Below, piece by piece: positions 6,180 to 8,381 of a stretch of DNA of 8,381 nucleotides (its first letter is position 1; every line of letters begins with the position of its first letter). The position numbers and the translations under genes were made by a program. This DNA is from Corynebacterium sp. Lineage in GTDB: Bacteria > Actinomycetota > Actinomycetes > Mycobacteriales > Mycobacteriaceae. A model generated the notes under the pieces. That model was not told the origin of the DNA and ran no database searches. It saw only the letters and a program-made list of their open reading frames with translations. The DNA is taken from the NCBI RefSeq assembly GCF_030530965.1, contig NZ_JAUMTY010000005.1:67826-76206 (forward strand), in the 5' to 3' direction.

Positions 6180-6751
6180 GATGTCCTTTCGGCCGTGAGT
6201 AGTGCGGCAATAGCGCGAACAGCGTTGTCCACGGAGTCATTAACCACGATGTGGTCGAACTCATCCTTGGCAGCCAGCTCTCTATGGGCAGTCTCGAGGC
6301 GACGTTCAATAACATCCGGCGGTTCAGTGCCCCGACCTGTCAAACGCTCGACGAGAACCTCCCATGAAGGTGGCATGAGGAAAACGGTGTGAGCCTCCGG
6401 AAGAGTTTTCTTCACATTCCGAGCACCCTCTAGGTCTACCTCGATGAGGACTGGGCGGTTACTGTCAAGAGCGTCACGAACGGGGCCAGCCGGTGTGCCA
6501 GAACGCTGAAGACCACCATGGATTTCAGCCCACTCCAACATATCCCCGGCTTCAACATGGCGAGTGAATTCGTCGTCGGAGACGTACAAATAATCCACGC
6601 CATTTTCCTCGCCGGGGCGGGGGGCCCGTGTCGTCATAGACACGCTGAAATACAAATCGGGCACCGTTTCACGCAGACGATGAACCACTGTGGACTTTCC
6701 TACTGCGCTGGGTCCCGCGAGAACCACAAGATTGCCACGATTTGTTGTCAA
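6176..6751 (-). CDS. gmk: Guanylate kinase, TTG start
   Basis: Phosphorylates GMP to GDP with ATP, feeding GTP and dGTP synthesis. At 191 residues it has normal length. The P-loop GPSAVGKS is at 13-20. GMP-binding residues appear in FSVSMTTRAPRPGE (35-48: Ser38, Arg42, Arg45) and in GVDYLYV (51-57, Tyr54). EWAEIHG (73-79) and IEVDLEGARNVK (103-114) are typical, and RGTEPPDVIERRL (140-152) is the lid with its arginines. The start is the TTG at 6751-6749: an in-frame TAA (the mihF stop) lies 3 bases upstream, and the next in-frame ATG is codon 39, after the P-loop, so no upstream start is possible and ATG is ruled out. GGAG sits 9 bases before the TTG. Tight packing with mihF (3-base gap) and rpoZ (4-base overlap) points to one transcript. 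Confidence 0.97.
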   Translation of the reverse strand: MTTNRGNLVVLAGPSAVGKSTVVHRLRETVPDLYFSVSMTTRAPRPGEENGVDYLYVSDDEFTRHVEAGDMLEWAEIHGGLQRSGTPAGPVRDALDSNRPVLIEVDLEGARNVKKTLPEAHTVFLMPPSWEVLVERLTGRGTEPPDVIERRLETAHRELAAKDEFDHIVVNDSVDNAVRAIAALLTAERTS

Positions 6752-6754
6752 GGT

Positions 6755-7081
6755 TTATTTCTCCGGGTCGAAGCCAAAGCGCTCAAGCAGAGCACGACGC
6801 TGACGCTCACCTAGGCCACGCAAACGACGTGTCGGGGCGATTTCCAGCTCTTTCATGATTTCCTGAGCCTTAACCTTACCCACCTTCGGCAACGCCTCGA
6901 GCAAAGCCGAGACCTTCATCTTGCCCAGGATTTCGTCCTCGTCGGCCTTCTTCAACACTGCCTGAAGGTCAGTCTCACCTTTCTTGAGCTTTTCCTTGAG
7001 CTCGGCACGTGCCTTGCGAGCTTGAGCAGCTTTCTCGAGTGCAGCAGCACGCTGTTCGGGCGTTAACTGGGGAAGGGCCAC
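6755..7081 (-). CDS. mihF: Actinobacterial integration host factor (H2TH-type nucleoid-associated protein)
   Basis: A small basic DNA-binding protein of the mycobacterial mIHF / streptomycete sIHF family, unrelated to enterobacterial IHF. It binds and organises the nucleoid and was first found as the host factor for phage L5 integration. At 108 residues, an N-terminal long charged helix (about 8-35, TPEQRAAALEKAAQARKARA) is followed by the helix-two turns-helix core: VSALLEALPKVGKVKAQEIM (57-76), then KELEIAPTRRLRGLGERQRR (77-96). The hairpin PKVGKVKA and the RRLRGLG patch are the expected DNA contacts. The start is GTG at 7081 with a strong GGAGGA 3 bases upstream. It is the first gene of a unit with gmk and rpoZ; a promoter-like element lies about 150-180 bases upstream, giving a long 5' leader. 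The pyrF-mihF-gmk order is usual in Corynebacterium and Mycobacterium. Confidence 0.95.
   Translation of the reverse strand: MALPQLTPEQRAAALEKAAQARKARAELKEKLKKGETDLQAVLKKADEDEILGKMKVSALLEALPKVGKVKAQEIMKELEIAPTRRLRGLGERQRRALLERFGFDPEK
6761..6764 (-). promoter_or_regulatory. Ribosome binding site deciding the gmk TTG start (GGAG)
   Basis: GGAG on the minus strand inside the last codons of mihF, with 9 bases to the TTG. With the in-frame stop just upstream of the TTG it fixes the gmk start. Its position in mihF suggests that ribosomes ending mihF may feed gmk translation. Confidence 0.7.
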
Positions 7082-7141
7082 GGTTCCTCCGTAATGTCAA
7101 TCGATGAATACTTCACTTACTGATGTTCGGGTTTCGGTGCG

Positions 7142-7156
7142 GGTCACAAGGTGACC
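7142..7156. repeat. Palindrome GGTCAC-N3-GTGACC in the mihF leader
   Basis: A perfect 6+3+6 inverted repeat 61 bases before the mihF start. As minus-strand RNA it can fold into a hairpin with a CTT loop, extended by GCG/CGC pairs around one bulged C. There is no T-run, so it is not a terminator. It could be a leader hairpin or an operator; its half-site shares GGTCA with the palindrome in the promoter about 98 bases upstream. Confidence 0.55.
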
Positions 7157-7230
7157 GCGTAATTGTCTCCAGGTTCGTTGAAGCACCCGACCAACTTCGC
7201 AAATAGTGAGCCTGGCAAACAGCACCAAAG

Positions 7231-7259
7231 ACTATAGACGCTGACCAGGTCAAAGTTAA
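7231..7259 (-). promoter_or_regulatory. Probable promoter for mihF-gmk-rpoZ
   Basis: On the minus strand a -35-like TTAACT (7259-7254) is followed by a 17-base spacer and a -10 TATAGT (7236-7231), close to the SigA-type consensus. Transcription would start near 7224 and give a leader of about 140 bases before the mihF GTG. The spacer contains an 11-base palindrome, TGACC-A-GGTCA (7242-7252), which could be an operator. The site lies between the pyrF stop and mihF, where a promoter is expected. Confidence 0.6.
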
Positions 7260-7286
7260 GTCTGCCCCTGGTTGAGACAACGCGAG

Positions 7287-8315
7287 TCATTCTAACACCA
7301 TACCGGGGTAGTCCTGGGCATTCGCCTCTACAGCCTTCTGCAAGCTACCTATATCTGGGCCATGTTTCAATATTGCCCTCGATATATTGGGGAAAGCTAG
7401 GGGTTCGACGTGTGTCGTGAGGCGACGGACATCATCCGCGCTCGCCCCTTGAGCCCCTACCCCAGGAAGAAGGACAGGGCCGTTGAGGGCAGACAGATCC
7501 GGCGCCTTGCGCACTGCGTCTGATCCCTGTGTGGGTAGCCCTAAGGTAGCCCCCACTACGACACCGACGTTTCCGAATCGGCTACCGGTTTTTCGACGGT
7601 ACAGCTGATTACGCGTAGCACATTCGTCGACGATGTGTTGGGCGACGCTGTCGCCGTCGCCGGCATTGTGCGAATCGTCCTGACGACGCTCGTCCTGGTG
7701 CTGCGGACTACGAGAGCGGCTAATCCGCGCCGATTGCAGGGTCTCAGCCTCCGGATTCGACGTTGCCGCCAAGACGTACACACCCTGTCCTTGACGCTCT
7801 GCAAGGTCCAGCACAGGCTCGAGTGCGCCAAAGCCGGTGTAGGGACTGACGGTCACGGCGTCACACCGCAGCGGCGAGGTCTCCCCTAGCCAGGCATCGG
7901 CGTAGGCCGCCATCGTCGAACCAATATCGCCACGTTTGGCGTCGGCAAGAACAAGTGTTCCCGCCTCGTGGAGAGCAGCGATCGCCTTCTCCAATACTGC
8001 GAAACCTCGCGAACCGTACGATTCGAAGAAAGCTACTTGCGGCTTGACTAAAGCGACTGTGGTGCCGAAGGCCTCGACGCATCGCATGGTGAAGGTCTCT
8101 AGCCCATCAACTGTGGCGGGAAGTCCCCACTGGTCAAGCAGCCCTGGATGGGGATCGATGCCGACACATAACCGCGAACGGTTCAGAGCGGCTTCAGCAA
8201 GGCGGTCACCAAATGACGCATGGCCACGCGAGACATGCGTAGACACAGGTGGCTCTTGACCTGCCGGTCCTGAATCGCCCGCCGAGGACGACGTCGACGA
8301 CTGTGGATCACACAT
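7287..8315 (-). CDS. pyrF: Orotidine 5'-phosphate decarboxylase, type 2
   Basis: Catalyses the last step of de novo UMP synthesis, decarboxylation of OMP. The catalytic set is visible as LADAKRGDIGSTMAAYADAW (123-142) with Asp125, Lys127 and Asp130, the DxKxxD charge network of the type-2 (mycobacterial) subfamily. CVGIDPH (50-56) holds the first substrate-binding Asp, VSPYTGFGALEP (156-167) and the PGVGAQG loop (284-290) follow, and NISRAIL (310-316) carries the phosphate-binding Arg. At 342 residues it is clearly longer than the roughly 275-280 usual for the group. The excess is an N-terminal Ser/Pro-rich tail of about 30 residues and a charged insert at about 198-223 in the loop after ATSNPE. 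The ATG at 8315 has GAGAGAGG 6 bases upstream; a GTG at codon 24 would shorten the tail but has a poorer site. It probably belongs to the pyrimidine operon after carB. The core looks intact and functional. Confidence 0.94.
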   Translation of the reverse strand: MCDPQSSTSSSAGDSGPAGQEPPVSTHVSRGHASFGDRLAEAALNRSRLCVGIDPHPGLLDQWGLPATVDGLETFTMRCVEAFGTTVALVKPQVAFFESYGSRGFAVLEKAIAALHEAGTLVLADAKRGDIGSTMAAYADAWLGETSPLRCDAVTVSPYTGFGALEPVLDLAERQGQGVYVLAATSNPEAETLQSARISRSRSPQHQDERRQDDSHNAGDGDSVAQHIVDECATRNQLYRRKTGSRFGNVGVVVGATLGLPTQGSDAVRKAPDLSALNGPVLLPGVGAQGASADDVRRLTTHVEPLAFPNISRAILKHGPDIGSLQKAVEANAQDYPGMVLE

Positions 8316-8317
8316 AT

Positions 8318-8381
8318 TTAGCCTCTCTCACGAGCCTTCCTACCGACCTTCGCTGACGGGTTGGACAACTCATGCATGAAG
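8318..8381 (-). CDS. C-terminal end of an upstream gene, possibly carB
   Basis: An open frame enters from the right edge and ends in TAA at 8320-8318, two bases before the pyrF ATG. The 20 visible residues (FMHELSN through KARERG) are too few to identify. Carbamoyl phosphate synthase large subunit (carB) normally precedes pyrF in Corynebacterium and Mycobacterium, so this is a guess from gene order. The end of this frame contains the pyrF ribosome binding site. Another frame is also open here (stop TGA just inside pyrF), so the frame choice rests on the stop position. Confidence 0.42.
   Translation of the reverse strand, partial: FMHELSNPSAKVGRKARERG

Noticed and set aside
7244..7272. Inverted repeat ACCAGG ... 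CCTGGT after pyrF as a pyrF terminator
   Set aside because: Only 6 bases per arm with a 17-base spacer and no T-run, and it overlaps the promoter-like element; most likely chance.
1..8381. Mobile element, phage, CRISPR array, tRNA/rRNA or defence system
   Set aside because: No transposase, integrase, direct-repeat array, cloverleaf or attachment-site pattern was found. Every long stretch is covered by conserved housekeeping genes in their usual actinobacterial order.

Overview
The window is a stretch of core chromosome from a mid-GC actinobacterium, most likely Corynebacterium or a close relative within the Mycobacteriales. The reasons are the gene order (pyrF, actinobacterial integration host factor, gmk, rpoZ, coaBC, metK, priA, def, fmt), the H2TH-type integration host factor, a PriA without Walker motifs, a type-2 OMP decarboxylase, frequent GTG/TTG starts, and a perfect TAGAC-N6-GTCTA palindrome before metK that matches the McbR operator known from Corynebacterium glutamicum. 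I cannot name the species from the sequence.

All genes lie on the minus strand, so transcription runs from high to low coordinates. Region 1 (8381-7287) holds a probable end of carB followed by pyrF, the end of the de novo pyrimidine cluster. Region 2 (7286-5757) is a compact unit. A promoter-like element at 7259-7231 precedes a leader of about 140 bases, then mihF, gmk and rpoZ with almost no spacing (3 bases, then a 4-base overlap). A strong rho-independent terminator at 5796-5757 closes it. Region 3 (5728-3127) holds coaBC and then metK, separated by a 112-base gap carrying the McbR-like operator. Region 4 (3046-1) holds priA, then def and fmt, with the def stop and fmt start sharing one base; fmt runs off the left edge.

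Functionally these are housekeeping genes: UMP and GMP/GDP synthesis, nucleoid organisation, the RNA polymerase omega subunit, coenzyme A and S-adenosylmethionine synthesis, replication restart, and formyl-methionine addition to and removal from initiator Met. I see no mobile element, CRISPR array, RNA gene, defence system or biosynthetic island, and I do not think the window holds an undescribed system. What merits a second look is regulatory and structural: the McbR-like box at metK, the terminator just upstream of coaBC, palindromes in and below the mihF promoter, a repeat cluster between metK and priA, and polar low-complexity insertions in PyrF, CoaBC and PriA.
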